DNA of 64,000 bases, taken from positions 34,206 to 98,205 of the forward strand of contig JAFVTH010000003.1 in NCBI GenBank assembly GCA_017503285.1. The letters run 5' to 3'. The notes beneath the pieces are model-generated. The model was not told where the DNA came from. It saw only the letters and a program-made list of their open reading frames with translations, and ran no database searches. Position 1 is the stretch's first letter, and every line of letters begins with the position of its first letter. The position numbers and the translations under genes were made by a program. Source of the stretch: Clostridia bacterium (GTDB lineage: Bacteria; Bacillota; Clostridia; Oscillospirales; CAG-272). Of this stretch, positions 1 to 9,774 are shown in pieces.

Positions 1-2668
1 CATAAAAGTCCCTTGTTTCATCCAAGCCACCAAGGATAAAATCAATATCCTGCTTAGTTGAGTAAATTTGATAAGGGGATGCAAATTGTAGCTGTGCCTT
101 AATATCCTCATAATGCTCAAGCGCCTTAGGTAAAGAGGCAGTAACAAACAGCCTTGTCCTTGCCCTTGTCATCGCAACATACAAAACACGCATCTCCTCA
201 TCCTTGGCAGAGCGATGCTTTTGTAAGTCAATGCACTTTCTCATAAGAGTGTTGTATTTGATAATGCCGTCATCCTTGCTAATATGACCGGCTATGCCAA
301 GAGTCCTTTCGTAGATGATAGAGGACCTTGTTTGCTTATCACAGCTTGTCTCCATATCGCAAACAAAGCAGTACTCAAATTCAAGACCCTTTGATGCATG
401 TATTGTCATAATTTGCACATTGTCAATATCGCTTGCAATTGTTTCCTTGTCGCTTGCTTCCATATTATTCTTTACATAGGAAAGAAATCTGTAAAGACCC
501 TTAAAGGACCCACTCTCAAACTCTCTTGCCTTGTTGTAAAGCTTGATTAAATCCTGTCTTTCGCTCTTGCTCAGCTGCTGCGAAATGCCTGTTTCAGTCA
601 TAAGATAGTAAACTGCATCATTAGCGCTCAGCCTTTTCACACCATCTCTGTAAGCGTTTAATGTTTCGATAAAGCTATTTACCCTTTGGGCAAGCTCATC
701 GTTCATTTTTTCCTTGTAGGCAGAAACAGCAGAGAACAGAGGCACATCCTTGCTTGGAGTCGTAGCCCTTATCTTAATCATATCATCAAGCCCAAAGCCA
801 AAAACAGAGGAGCGCATAGCACCGGCAAGATAAATATCATTATATGGGTTATCAACTGCATTAAGTATGCTTAGCATCAAAAGGATATGTGGCTTTTCAT
901 AAAAGCTTATATCGGTTGTCACCTGTGAGCCAATGCCGTATTCCTTTAGCGCCTGGGCATATTTTTCCCCAACACCGTATTTTGTCGACCTTAAAAGTAT
1001 GGCAAAATCCGACCTTTTAAGTGGCTTTCCGTTAGCAAGCTGACCCTTGTCCAAAAGCTTCTTAATTGTCTTTGCAACAAGTCTTGCTTGCCCCATTTGA
1101 CAAGCCTCTGGCTCTTCCTTGTTAGCAGTTGTGTCAACAAGATATATTGTGGCACTTTCCCTTTGTGGGCTTGTGTCCTTATCCTTGTGGAACTCAAGCC
1201 TGTCCTTGGGCTGATATGAAATACCGTCTGAATATGTAAACATATAGTCAGACACCTTATTTGTAAAATCAATTATTTCTCTGTTACACCTAAAGTTAGA
1301 AGACATAAACAGAGATTTTCCACCCTCAGCCTCTGGGTAAAGCTCCTTATCAGCAAAGGTACTCTTATAGTGGTCAAAAATTTCCGGCTCTGCAAGACGG
1401 AATTTATAAATGCTTTGCTTGATATCGCCAACCATAAAACGGTTGCTTCTTGAAATCGCCTTAAAAATACTGTCCTGTATGGAGTTTGTATCCTGATACT
1501 CGTCAATATAAATCTCGTCGTATTTATCAGCAAGGTCCTTAGCCAGGCTGGAAGCTGTGCCGTCCTCGTTATAAAGAAGCCTTAAGGCATATCTGCTTAT
1601 ATCGTTAAAGCTGCAAATAGAGAATAGTGCCTTCTTTTTTCTATACCTTTCGTCAAAGCAGGAAAGAACTCTATACATAGCCCGGCAAATTCTGTTGTTT
1701 TGCTCAAGTGCCAGCTTAATTGCATCTCTGTCCGAGGAATAGTATTCCTCTCTCAGCTTGTTAAATGATGCCTTAAATTCGTTACGCTTGCTGGTTGCAA
1801 TATCGCATATTTCTTGTGGTGCGCTGTTTCTTCCAATGCTTTCGGGGGTATAAGAGTCAAAAATTTTGCACACTTCCTCATAGGTGCAATTCTTTGCACC
1901 ATTTAATGCTCTTTCGATTGTAAAAAGGTCGGAGCAAATAGCGTTTGTGTACTTTTTCTCGCTACCTGTGTCTGTTTTTATAAGCTCAGTTAGGTAATCA
2001 TACACTCTTTTGTAATGCTCAAGCATCTCGATTGTGTGCTTTTTTAACACCTTACCGTACTTGGTTTCAAAAAAGTCCTCATCCAAAAGGGCAGGGGCTC
2101 TTAAGCCCTCAAGAAAATCGGTGGTATTAGATAGGTCATTATAAAGCTTTAGCAGATTATCCTTCAGCGCGTCGTCATCCTTGTTATCAGAGTAGCAGTC
2201 AACAACTAAGTAAAAGTCCTCGTCAGCCTCGGGCTTTTCGTAAAACTCGTCAATAACCTCGCCCATAGCCTCCTTTGCAAGGATATTCAGCTCGACCTCG
2301 CCACCGATGTGTATACCACCGTCAAGCCCCACCTTGTCAAAATTCGACTTTACAATTTTATAGCAAAAGCTGTCGATTGTTGAAATATCGGCACAGCTCG
2401 TCTTAACAATTTGCTCGTTTAGCCTGTCACTTGGTTCAGCCTCGTAAAGCTGAAAAAGCGCCTTGGAAATTCTGGCTCTCAGCTCGTTTGCAGCCTCTTT
2501 AGTAAAGGTAACAATAAGCATCTTAGATATATCCTTGCCGGATTTGATTCGCTCAACAATACGCTGGGTTAGAGTAAAGGTTTTACCGCTACCGGCGCCT
2601 GCTGAAATAAGCAAATCAGAGCCTTCATGCTCGATAGCAAGCCTTTGCGCGTCAGTAAATGCCATCAT
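1..2668 (-). CDS. addA: ATP-dependent helicase/nuclease subunit A, AddA (3' end outside window)
   Basis: This is the UvrD-like helicase subunit of the AddAB double-strand-break resection complex, which works with AddB at Chi-like sites before RecA loading. About 889 codons are visible without a stop; AddA is usually about 1,200 residues, so the C-terminal nuclease domain lies beyond the left edge. Visible motifs are Walker A GAGSGKT near residue 25, DEYQDTN (motif II) coded near position 1500, and a GDIKQSIYKFR stretch (motif III region) just after it. The first ATG overlaps the addB stop as ATGA, with AGGAGG a few bases upstream; a second ATG follows directly and has better spacing. It is the last visible gene of the operon. 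The family call is secure; only the start is ambiguous by one codon. Confidence 0.95.
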   Translation of the reverse strand, partial: MMAFTDAQRLAIEHEGSDLLISAGAGSGKTFTLTQRIVERIKSGKDISKMLIVTFTKEAANELRARISKALFQLYEAEPSDRLNEQIVKTSCADISTIDSFCYKIVKSNFDKVGLDGGIHIGGEVELNILAKEAMGEVIDEFYEKPEADEDFYLVVDCYSDNKDDDALKDNLLKLYNDLSNTTDFLEGLRAPALLDEDFFETKYGKVLKKHTIEMLEHYKRVYDYLTELIKTDTGSEKKYTNAICSDLFTIERALNGAKNCTYEEVCKIFDSYTPESIGRNSAPQEICDIATSKRNEFKASFNKLREEYYSSDRDAIKLALEQNNRICRAMYRVLSCFDERYRKKKALFSICSFNDISRYALRLLYNEDGTASSLAKDLADKYDEIYIDEYQDTNSIQDSIFKAISRSNRFMVGDIKQSIYKFRLAEPEIFDHYKSTFADKELYPEAEGGKSLFMSSNFRCNREIIDFTNKVSDYMFTYSDGISYQPKDRLEFHKDKDTSPQRESATIYLVDTTANKEEPEACQMGQARLVAKTIKKLLDKGQLANGKPLKRSDFAILLRSTKYGVGEKYAQALKEYGIGSQVTTDISFYEKPHILLMLSILNAVDNPYNDIYLAGAMRSSVFGFGLDDMIKIRATTPSKDVPLFSAVSAYKEKMNDELAQRVNSFIETLNAYRDGVKRLSANDAVYYLMTETGISQQLSKSERQDLIKLYNKAREFESGSFKGLYRFLSYVKNNMEASDKETIASDIDNVQIMTIHASKGLEFEYCFVCDMETSCDKQTRSSIIYERTLGIAGHISKDDGIIKYNTLMRKCIDLQKHRSAKDEEMRVLYVAMTRARTRLFVTASLPKALEHYEDIKAQLQFASPYQIYSTKQDIDFILGGLDETRDFY

Positions 2669-5600
2669 TTCCTCCTTCTGCAAAGTGCCTGAAACTCGCA
2701 GTAATCACAGGTGCTTCTAAAAGCGCTGTCCTCGCGAGGCAAAGCAGCCACATCGCCATTTTTCATTGAGGTAGCAATAGAGGCTACCCTTTCGTATAGT
2801 GTTTCATACATCTGATGAAAGTCATCAAGAGAAATATAAGAGGAGCTTTTTTTCTTGCCCTTTGCTTGTACATAGTTAGGCAAATATGTTCCGTCGCCGT
2901 TTTTGTCCTGTGCCAAAACAACTGACTCAATATCAAGAAATCGTCCACTGGGTACGGCATTTTTTTTCAAAAGCTCAGCTTCAAACTCGTCATTTCCAAT
3001 GCTTGCTTCCTTATCAGCCTTTAGCTTGTCAATGTTAAGCGGTAGATAGTAAGCGCCTGCTGGCAAAATGCTTTCTTTTCCGTCAAGCAGCTTTTTCTTA
3101 AACTCACAATCCTTCATTTCACAAAGACCAAACAGATAAATAAACAGCTGTAGCTGTACGCCCTCGGTAAATAAAGCCATAGAGAAGGTTTTGCTACCGG
3201 TTTTGTAGTCAATAACCCTAACGTACGTGTTTTCCTTATCTCTATATACATCGACCCTATCCGCGCTACCCTTAAGTAAAACACGTGTGCCGTCATCAAG
3301 TGTAATTTCAAGTGGTGGTGGAGCATCAACCCCGTCGCCACTAAAGGAAAGCTCAAAATATTCCGGCTTAAACTGCCCCTGTCTATATTCCTCAACTATC
3401 TTTTTGGTAATAGTGTAGAGGTTGGTTTTCATTCTTCCGAAAAGATGGATCAGCTTATTTGAAATACGCTTGCCACCACAAATGTCATTAACATAGTCGT
3501 CGGTTAGCTTCTTTACAAGTCGGTTAAGCTCATTTTCGGTCTTTGGAAAGTCCTTTTCATTTTTGTTAAGCTCAGTTAATACATATTCAAAAACATGGTG
3601 GAAAAGAGTACCAATTTCCATAGAGCCAAAGCTGAATTTTTTGTTGGAGCGCAGTCTTAGCATATACTTGCAGACATAGTTAAACCTGCAATCAAGGAAG
3701 GTGGTTATTCCTGTTTGCGATAGTACAATTTTATCTCCATAATAGCTCTTAACGCTATCCTCACTTATAATCTCGCGGTCGTTAGAAAAGCTTTTGTCAG
3801 CCTTCCTTGTGCCAAGAGTATTTTCAATCGCCACCTCAAGGCTTTTATCCTCTGTGCCAAGCATTTCTCTTGCCATAGTAGGGGTGTAAATTCTGTCAAT
3901 TTCCTTGTCGTAAACTGCATTTGTCAGCTTAACACCCTCTAAAAGCTCTTTAATTCTTGTAAAGGCAAAGGAGGGCTGACTTTTGCCACCGGAAATTGTA
4001 CCGGTAAGGGCAGAAATCATAGCACCGTGTGATGCAATAGCAAGGCTCTGTCTAAAGAACATATACTCGTCGTCGGCACGCATGCTGCTATTTTCTGAAA
4101 GGTTAATGGTCAAGCCCTTAATAGACTTCAAGGTAGACTTGTCCTTGTCATTAAAGAAGGAGTCATCACTAACCGAAGCAGGGAAGCTACCCTCGTTTAC
4201 ACCAATTACAAATACATACTTAACGCCCTTGGCTCTAACCATAGATGCCTCAGCCACCAAAACATTGTCCTCGCCGGTTGGTATAGTGCTAAGCTCTGCA
4301 TCAACAAGAGCATAGCGGAGAAGATATGCAAACATTTGTGAATCGGCAAAATTATCCCCACAAACATCAACAATTGTATCAAGAGAGGAAAGCAGAGCCT
4401 CCCACATTTGCACAATAATGTAAGCATCAGCCTTTTCAGCGGATTTTTTCTCCTCCTCAAGCCTTGCAACAACGTTGTGCGCCTCTAAAAACTTAAAAAT
4501 AGCCTCTGCCCAGTCTCTGACAGTCGCATTTTTGTCAGCAGCCCGTGCCAAAATCTCAAGCTTTGAAATAATAGAGGCTCTTACATTAAGTATTTTTTCA
4601 AGCTTTTTCTTAGATGCTTCGTTGTCAGCCACATAGCCCTCGGGGCTGGCAGTCCAGTAGTCATCATCTAAAAATCTCTTGCCATAAATGCCCCAACGGT
4701 AAATATACTCCTCAAAAAGTGCCTCGCTTTCTCTGTCAATATCAAGATAGCCACACTTTACATAGGACATAATATCCTCGGCTCTAAATGTAGTAACAGC
4801 GCTAAGTGCATTAAATATCATCTTGATTACAGGCTTACCCATAAGGTCAGATGGCGCGGAGAAGAAGTAAGGAATATCGTACTTTTTAAGTGTAAAGTCC
4901 AAAATTCCCCTATAACCCGACAAATCTCTGGCAATTATGGCAATGTCGGAATATTTGTTTCCTGCAAAAATAAGCTCCTTTATTCTTGATGCAACAACCT
5001 CGCACTCGGAAAATTCGTCAGGACAAAGGGCGAGGGAAACGTCTCCCTCGCTTTTTTTGCCTTTTGCCTTGAAATCCCAAATATTTTTAAATAGGTAGGC
5101 AAGGTCCTTGCCCACGTGCTTTTTGTCCTCATTAAAGGCAATTTCTCTAGGCTCGTAGTCGTCTGTATCTAAGAGAAGCTCCTTGATTCTATAAACGCTC
5201 TTGGAAATCTTTGCATACTGCATCTGTCCGCGCTTAGCCCCCTTAGGGCAGTCAAAGGCGATGGTAACGTTGCTTGCATCATTCAAAATGCGATAGATAA
5301 TTTCAAACTGGCTCTGTGTAAAGCCGTAAAATGAGTCAATATAAACATTACAGCCGGTAAAATATTTATGCTCATCAAGTTTCTTTACAAGCATCATAGC
5401 ATCATCAAGCGGGTCGTCATATCTGTCCTTGATAATTCTTTCATACACAGCCCAAACATTTATAATGTTTTCAAGCTTATTTCTTAGATGCTGGTCCTCG
5501 ATTTGCAAAAGAGCAGCCTCAAGGTCACCAATTGTAACTGCATAGGTCTTAAGCTCGTTAATAGCTTGTAAGAATGAGGCAATACAGCTTTTTTCGTGTC

Positions 5601-5931
5601 CCTCTTCAATTTTGCAATCCTTAAGAATAGGTCTGCACTCACAAATCGCCCTATACATAACAAGGCTTTTTGCGCTTTTTGATATGTAATTATACTTAAG
5701 ACCGCCAAAATCACGAAAGACCCTGTTTGCCAGCCTTGTAAAGTTAGTTACCTCGCAAAAAAGCTGCGCCTGTGGGTCAAGCAAGGAGGCAATTTGCCTT
5801 TCAGCCACAACCGTTTCCTGCTCAGGGACAATAAGAAAAGAGGGAACACCCTTTTGATAGTCTTCCTTAATTCTTTCGATAATGTAAGTGCTTTTGCCAC
5901 TTCCATAATCTCCATAGAGTAGATTAACCAT
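2665..5931 (-). CDS. addB: ATP-dependent helicase/nuclease subunit B, AddB
   Basis: AddB is the second helicase-like and nuclease subunit of AddAB. The N-terminus carries a Walker A-like GDYGSGKS at about residues 7-14 after MVNLL. The C-terminus has the RecB-family nuclease signature (RVIDYKTGSK) and ends with Cys-x2-Cys-x5-Cys (CDYCEFQALC), matching the Fe-S cluster typical of AddB. At 1,088 residues it is of normal length. I chose ATG 5931 rather than an upstream in-frame ATG at 6015 because the AddB family begins at this Walker motif, a GGGGGGACAGG stretch precedes it, and it overlaps the previous stop by only 8 bases. The addA start overlaps its stop, so the two are translationally coupled. 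Confidence 0.95.
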   Translation of the reverse strand: MVNLLYGDYGSGKSTYIIERIKEDYQKGVPSFLIVPEQETVVAERQIASLLDPQAQLFCEVTNFTRLANRVFRDFGGLKYNYISKSAKSLVMYRAICECRPILKDCKIEEGHEKSCIASFLQAINELKTYAVTIGDLEAALLQIEDQHLRNKLENIINVWAVYERIIKDRYDDPLDDAMMLVKKLDEHKYFTGCNVYIDSFYGFTQSQFEIIYRILNDASNVTIAFDCPKGAKRGQMQYAKISKSVYRIKELLLDTDDYEPREIAFNEDKKHVGKDLAYLFKNIWDFKAKGKKSEGDVSLALCPDEFSECEVVASRIKELIFAGNKYSDIAIIARDLSGYRGILDFTLKKYDIPYFFSAPSDLMGKPVIKMIFNALSAVTTFRAEDIMSYVKCGYLDIDRESEALFEEYIYRWGIYGKRFLDDDYWTASPEGYVADNEASKKKLEKILNVRASIISKLEILARAADKNATVRDWAEAIFKFLEAHNVVARLEEEKKSAEKADAYIIVQMWEALLSSLDTIVDVCGDNFADSQMFAYLLRYALVDAELSTIPTGEDNVLVAEASMVRAKGVKYVFVIGVNEGSFPASVSDDSFFNDKDKSTLKSIKGLTINLSENSSMRADDEYMFFRQSLAIASHGAMISALTGTISGGKSQPSFAFTRIKELLEGVKLTNAVYDKEIDRIYTPTMAREMLGTEDKSLEVAIENTLGTRKADKSFSNDREIISEDSVKSYYGDKIVLSQTGITTFLDCRFNYVCKYMLRLRSNKKFSFGSMEIGTLFHHVFEYVLTELNKNEKDFPKTENELNRLVKKLTDDYVNDICGGKRISNKLIHLFGRMKTNLYTITKKIVEEYRQGQFKPEYFELSFSGDGVDAPPPLEITLDDGTRVLLKGSADRVDVYRDKENTYVRVIDYKTGSKTFSMALFTEGVQLQLFIYLFGLCEMKDCEFKKKLLDGKESILPAGAYYLPLNIDKLKADKEASIGNDEFEAELLKKNAVPSGRFLDIESVVLAQDKNGDGTYLPNYVQAKGKKKSSSYISLDDFHQMYETLYERVASIATSMKNGDVAALPREDSAFRSTCDYCEFQALCRRRK

Positions 5932-7174
5932 CCTGTCCCCCCTTATATTTTTCATAAATTTCAACATTACGCAAAATAACACCTCTGCCTCTCCATGCAA
6001 AGGGTCTTTTGCCAAGCTCCTCGTCGCTAAGACCGTTCAGAGTCTTAAGATCAAGAGTGTCTATAACGTCCTCGTTAAAGAATTTAATAGGTGTAAAGCT
6101 TGCATTTTTTGTATATGGACATGCGTTTTGACAAGCATCACAGCCCCAAATAGAGCCGTTTTTCATCATCAAAGCAATTTCCTCGTCAGTTAAAGCTCCC
6201 TTCTTTTGTGTAATGGCAGAAAGGCACTCCGCCTTCTTGTCAGCATTACTGCCAATACAGCCGGTAGGACATGATGCCTTGCATTTGCCGCAATGCAGGC
6301 ATCCGACAACATCCTTTTCCTCGGCATATGAAAGCCCCAGCTCCTCGGGAGATAGGTTAGTTATACATTCGCCAAGAAAAACAAAGGAGGAATATTTTTC
6401 GTTAATTAGTAAACCGTTATCACCAATAAAGCCAAGACCGCTGACACAGGCAGCATGCACCTCGTCAATAGGGGAGTGATCTGCAAAAACCTTAAATTTC
6501 GCATCGGAAAAATTCTTTTGTATAAAGCCCTCAAGCCTTTTTGCAAGCTTGTCCACAAGCTCATGATAATCCTTGACCGAGGCATAAACAGTAAGATTTT
6601 TAGGCACAATTTTACTTCTGTACGGGAGAAGCATCATAATAACATTAGCATTTTCGTCAAGCCCGTTTTTAGTAAGCAAATATTCCTTAACCACCTTAAG
6701 CCTTGAAATAGGAACCATGGCATAGTATTCAATGCCCCATTTTTTCAAAATGGACTTAAGCCCACGCTTTTTTCTGAACACCAAAAACTTAGAAAGAATA
6801 TAGTTTAGAATAATAATAACAACAGTGGCAATACCCTTAACCGCCCATTTATTAAAGGAAAGGATATCAACAAAAAGCCACATAGCACCAATTTCCAAAA
6901 ATCCGGTTGCTGCTCTTGACGCATAAAAGAGCAAAAGCTCCATAAAAAAGCCCTTTTTGCCCTTGCTTTCAAAAACAAAAAGCCTTGAGGCAAAGAAAGC
7001 AAACAAAACACTAACAAACCACGCAATAAGGGTTGTTAGGCCTTCGTTATTTAGAACAACAATATCGGAAAAAAGCCACTGCATAAGAAAGCTGACAGCA
7101 GTAGTAAGCACGCCAACAATAAGATACAAAATAACTTCCTTGTACTTCTTAAAAAGCGCAGCAATTTTAGACAT
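5924..7174 (-). CDS. Fusion protein: GtrA-like membrane domain + QueG-like iron-sulfur domain
   Basis: This 416-residue protein joins two families. Residues 1-138 form a GtrA-type domain with four predicted membrane helices, a family linked to lipid-linked sugar transfer. Residues 145-416 resemble epoxyqueuosine reductase QueG: an Asp at 232 inside ADHSP matches the catalytic-acid region. It is followed by GLGFIGDNGLLI and two ferredoxin-like motifs (Cys 292, 295, 298, 302 and Cys 345, 348, 352) for two [4Fe-4S] clusters. QueG performs the last step of queuosine synthesis on tRNA in a cobalamin-dependent way, but whether this shorter form does so is unknown. The start has GGGAGGG 6 bases upstream. 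It leads the addBA operon from a consensus promoter. Confidence 0.85.
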   Translation of the reverse strand: MSKIAALFKKYKEVILYLIVGVLTTAVSFLMQWLFSDIVVLNNEGLTTLIAWFVSVLFAFFASRLFVFESKGKKGFFMELLLFYASRAATGFLEIGAMWLFVDILSFNKWAVKGIATVVIIILNYILSKFLVFRKKRGLKSILKKWGIEYYAMVPISRLKVVKEYLLTKNGLDENANVIMMLLPYRSKIVPKNLTVYASVKDYHELVDKLAKRLEGFIQKNFSDAKFKVFADHSPIDEVHAACVSGLGFIGDNGLLINEKYSSFVFLGECITNLSPEELGLSYAEEKDVVGCLHCGKCKASCPTGCIGSNADKKAECLSAITQKKGALTDEEIALMMKNGSIWGCDACQNACPYTKNASFTPIKFFNEDVIDTLDLKTLNGLSDEELGKRPFAWRGRGVILRNVEIYEKYKGGQDG

Positions 7175-7204
7175 AATAACCCTCCCTTCGAGCTTGTTAA
7201 TATT

Positions 7205-7233
7205 ATTATAATATTAATTAGTAACTTTGTCAA
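7205..7233 (-). promoter_or_regulatory. Sigma-A promoter of the gtrA/queG-like-addB-addA operon
   Basis: On the minus strand TTGACA (7228-7233) and TATAAT (7205-7210) are separated by 17 bases, matching consensus in all twelve positions. It lies 31 bases before the start codon and is back to back with the promoter at 7251. Confidence 0.8.
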
Positions 7234-7250
7234 CTACATAGGAAAACCCC

Positions 7251-7279
7251 TTGCAAAAAAAATAAATATATGTTAAAAT
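7251..7279 (+). promoter_or_regulatory. Promoter of the GyrB-like gene and tadA
   Basis: TTGCAA (7251-7256), a 17-base spacer ending in TGT, then TAAAAT (7274-7279). The transcript would have a leader of about 25 bases. GGAGG lies near 7299. Confidence 0.75.
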
Positions 7280-7309
7280 ATTTATATTAATTGGTTTTGG
7301 AGGATAATT

Positions 7310-9298
7310 ATGGCTACAAAAGAATATACAGACCAAAGTATATCTTCCTTGAAGGGTGCTGACCGTGTTAGAAAAAGACCTGCGGTTATCTTCGGCTCTG
7401 AGGGCTTAGAGGGCTGCCAGCACTCCTTTTTTGAAATCCTTTCTAACTCTATTGACGAGGCAAGAGAGGGATATGGTAAGGAAATTACAATAACGGTTTA
7501 CAGGGACAAAACCATTGAGGTTGATGACCGTGGTAGAGGTGTACCATTGGACTTTAACCAAAAGGAGGGTAAGTATAACTGGGAGCTTGTTTATTGTGAG
7601 CTATATGCAGGTGGTAAGTACGATAATAACGACAAGGGCGCATATAAATATTCCCTTGGCTTAAATGGTCTTGGTGCCTGTGCAACACAGTATTCATCTG
7701 AATTTATGGATGTTTATTCATATAAAACAGATGTTATGTACGAAATCCACTTTGAGAAGGGAAATCCCGTTTCAAAGCTAAAAACAACACCGCTTGAGGG
7801 TAAGGAAAGGCGCACAGGTACGCTTACAAGATGGCGCCCCGACCTTGAGGTATTTACTGATACCAATATCCCAAAGGAATACTATCTTGATGTTTTGCAT
7901 AAGCAGGCAGTTGTTAATAAGGGCTTAAAGCTTGTGCTTAATTATCAGGAAGCAAACGGCAAGTTCGAAAGGACAGAATTTCTTTACAAAAACGGTATTA
8001 CCGATTATATTGTTGAGCAAACCAATGGTGCTTCACTGACAGCCCCAATCTATTGGGAAATGAGTGCAAAGGGTAGAGACCGTGAGGACAAGAAGGACTA
8101 CGAATTAAAGGCTGAAATCTCCTTCTGCGTTTCCAACACCAATACAATGCTTGAGTATTATCACAACTCCAGCTTCCTTTCCCACGGCGGCTCTCCTGAT
8201 AAGGCTGTAAAGCGTGCATTTGTTGCGGAGCTTGACAAATATCTTAAAAATAACGGTAAATATTCAAGGTCAGACGGTAAAATCGGATTTGAGGATATCC
8301 AGGACAGTCTTGTTTTGGTTATCAATAGCTTTTCGACCCAAACATCCTACGAGAACCAAACTAAGAAATCAATAACCAATAAATTTATTGAGGACTCCCT
8401 TTGTGAGTTTATGAGAAGCAGGCTTGAGATTTACTTCCTTGAGCATAGGGCAGAGGCGGAGCTTTTTGCAAACCAGGTTATTGTAAATATGAGAGCGAGA
8501 AAAAGGGCAGAGGACACTCGTCTTGACCTTAAGAAAAAGCTTGCTACCTCAACAGACATTTCCAATAGAGTTGAAAAGTTCGTTGCTTGTAAGTCTAAGG
8601 ACCCTGACATAAGAGAGCTTTATATAGTTGAGGGTGACTCAGCTCTTACATCCTGTAAGCTGGGTCGTGATGCTGATTTCCAGGCAATTATACCTGTCCG
8701 CGGTAAAACGCTAAACTGCCTGAAGAGCAGCTATGATAAAATCTTCAAAAGCGACATTATTGTTGACCTGCTTAAGGTTATCGGCTGCGGCGTTGAGGTT
8801 AAGGGCGTAAAGACCAAGGACAATATGGCAACCTTTGATATAAACAATCTAAGGTGGCGCAGAATTATTATCTGTACCGATGCCGACGAGGATGGATTCC
8901 AGATTAGAACCCTTATTCTTACAATGTTCTATCGCTTGCTTCCAACCTTGATTGCTGAGGGCAGGGTATTTATTGCAGAATCTCCGCTTTACGAAATTAC
9001 CACCTCAAAGGATAAGATTTATTTCGCATATAACGAAACCGAAAAGGCAGAAATTCTTGCCAAGCTTGAGGGAGAGAAGTATACAATTCAGCGTTCAAAG
9101 GGACTTGGCGAAAACGAGCCTGATATGATGTGGGAAACTACTATGAATCCGGAGTCAAGAAGGCTTATTCAGGTTATGCCCGATGACGAGGAGGCAACAA
9201 GAGTTATTTTTGAAACTCTTCTTGGCGACGACATTCAAGCAAGAAAGGAATTTATTGCTAAAAACGGCTATAAATATATGGACCTTGCTGATATATGA
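7310..9298 (+). CDS. Divergent type IIA topoisomerase B subunit (GyrB/ParE paralogue)
   Basis: This 662-residue protein has the full GyrB/ParE plan: GHKL ATPase domain, transducer domain and Toprim domain. The ATP-binding Asn is seen in SNSIDEA (45-51) and the Mg/ATP loop as DDRGRGVP (72-79). The glycine-rich lid is altered to SLGLNGLGAC (115-124), where GyrB normally has SGGLHGVGAS. Toprim residues are intact: Glu 441 in EGDSA and Asp residues in DADEDG (524-529), followed by RSKGLGE. It differs from the housekeeping GyrB at so many conserved places that I read it as a paralogue. No GyrA/ParC-like partner lies in this window. It is coupled to tadA by a 4-base overlap. Confidence 0.85.
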   Translation: MATKEYTDQSISSLKGADRVRKRPAVIFGSEGLEGCQHSFFEILSNSIDEAREGYGKEITITVYRDKTIEVDDRGRGVPLDFNQKEGKYNWELVYCELYAGGKYDNNDKGAYKYSLGLNGLGACATQYSSEFMDVYSYKTDVMYEIHFEKGNPVSKLKTTPLEGKERRTGTLTRWRPDLEVFTDTNIPKEYYLDVLHKQAVVNKGLKLVLNYQEANGKFERTEFLYKNGITDYIVEQTNGASLTAPIYWEMSAKGRDREDKKDYELKAEISFCVSNTNTMLEYYHNSSFLSHGGSPDKAVKRAFVAELDKYLKNNGKYSRSDGKIGFEDIQDSLVLVINSFSTQTSYENQTKKSITNKFIEDSLCEFMRSRLEIYFLEHRAEAELFANQVIVNMRARKRAEDTRLDLKKKLATSTDISNRVEKFVACKSKDPDIRELYIVEGDSALTSCKLGRDADFQAIIPVRGKTLNCLKSSYDKIFKSDIIVDLLKVIGCGVEVKGVKTKDNMATFDINNLRWRRIIICTDADEDGFQIRTLILTMFYRLLPTLIAEGRVFIAESPLYEITTSKDKIYFAYNETEKAEILAKLEGEKYTIQRSKGLGENEPDMMWETTMNPESRRLIQVMPDDEEATRVIFETLLGDDIQARKEFIAKNGYKYMDLADI

Positions 9299-9741
9299 TG
9301 GCAGACGACATTAAGTATATGGCTCTTGCCATTAACGAGGCAAAAAAGGCGCAAAGAAGGGACGAGGTTCCTGTTGGCGCTATAATCGTCAGAGATGGCG
9401 AGGTAATTGCTAAGGCATATAACACAAGAGAGCACGGAAAAAACGCCCTGCACCATGCCGAAATAAAGGCAATAGACAAGGCGTGTAAAAGGCTTGGGGG
9501 CTGGAGGCTGGTGGGCTGTACAATGTATGTTACATTAGAGCCTTGTCCTATGTGTGCCGGCGCAATTGTAAACGCACGCATTGAGAGGGTTGTATATGGC
9601 GCCCACGACCACAAGGCAGGTGCCTTTGGAACAATGATAAACCTAACGGACTATCCTTTGTTCAAGCCGCAAATTGAGGGTGGGGTTTTAGAAACAGAGT
9701 GCGCACAGCTTCTTTCAAGCTTTTTCAAAGCAAAAAGATAA
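9295..9741 (+). CDS. tadA: tRNA-specific adenosine deaminase TadA
   Basis: TadA converts A34 to inosine in the anticodon of tRNA-Arg(ACG). The 148-residue protein has the zinc and proton-shuttle motif HAE at residues 54-56 and PCPMC at 83-87. It also has the VPVGAIIV strand and a C-terminal helix expected for bacterial TadA. The first ATG overlaps the upstream TGA as ATGA; a second ATG follows at once, so the start is uncertain by one codon. A strong hairpin terminator follows. Free cytosine or guanine deaminases share the fold, but length and motif context favour TadA. Confidence 0.93.
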   Translation: MMADDIKYMALAINEAKKAQRRDEVPVGAIIVRDGEVIAKAYNTREHGKNALHHAEIKAIDKACKRLGGWRLVGCTMYVTLEPCPMCAGAIVNARIERVVYGAHDHKAGAFGTMINLTDYPLFKPQIEGGVLETECAQLLSSFFKAKR

Positions 9742-9745
9742 AACA

Positions 9746-9769
9746 AAAAGGGACCAAATGGTCCCTTTT
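9746..9769. terminator. Bidirectional Rho-independent terminator
   Basis: AAAGGGACCA (9746-9755) pairs with TGGTCCCTTT, with A and T runs on both sides. It sits between convergent tadA and the zinc-ribbon gene and can serve both strands. Confidence 0.85.
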
Positions 9770-9774
9770 ATTAT

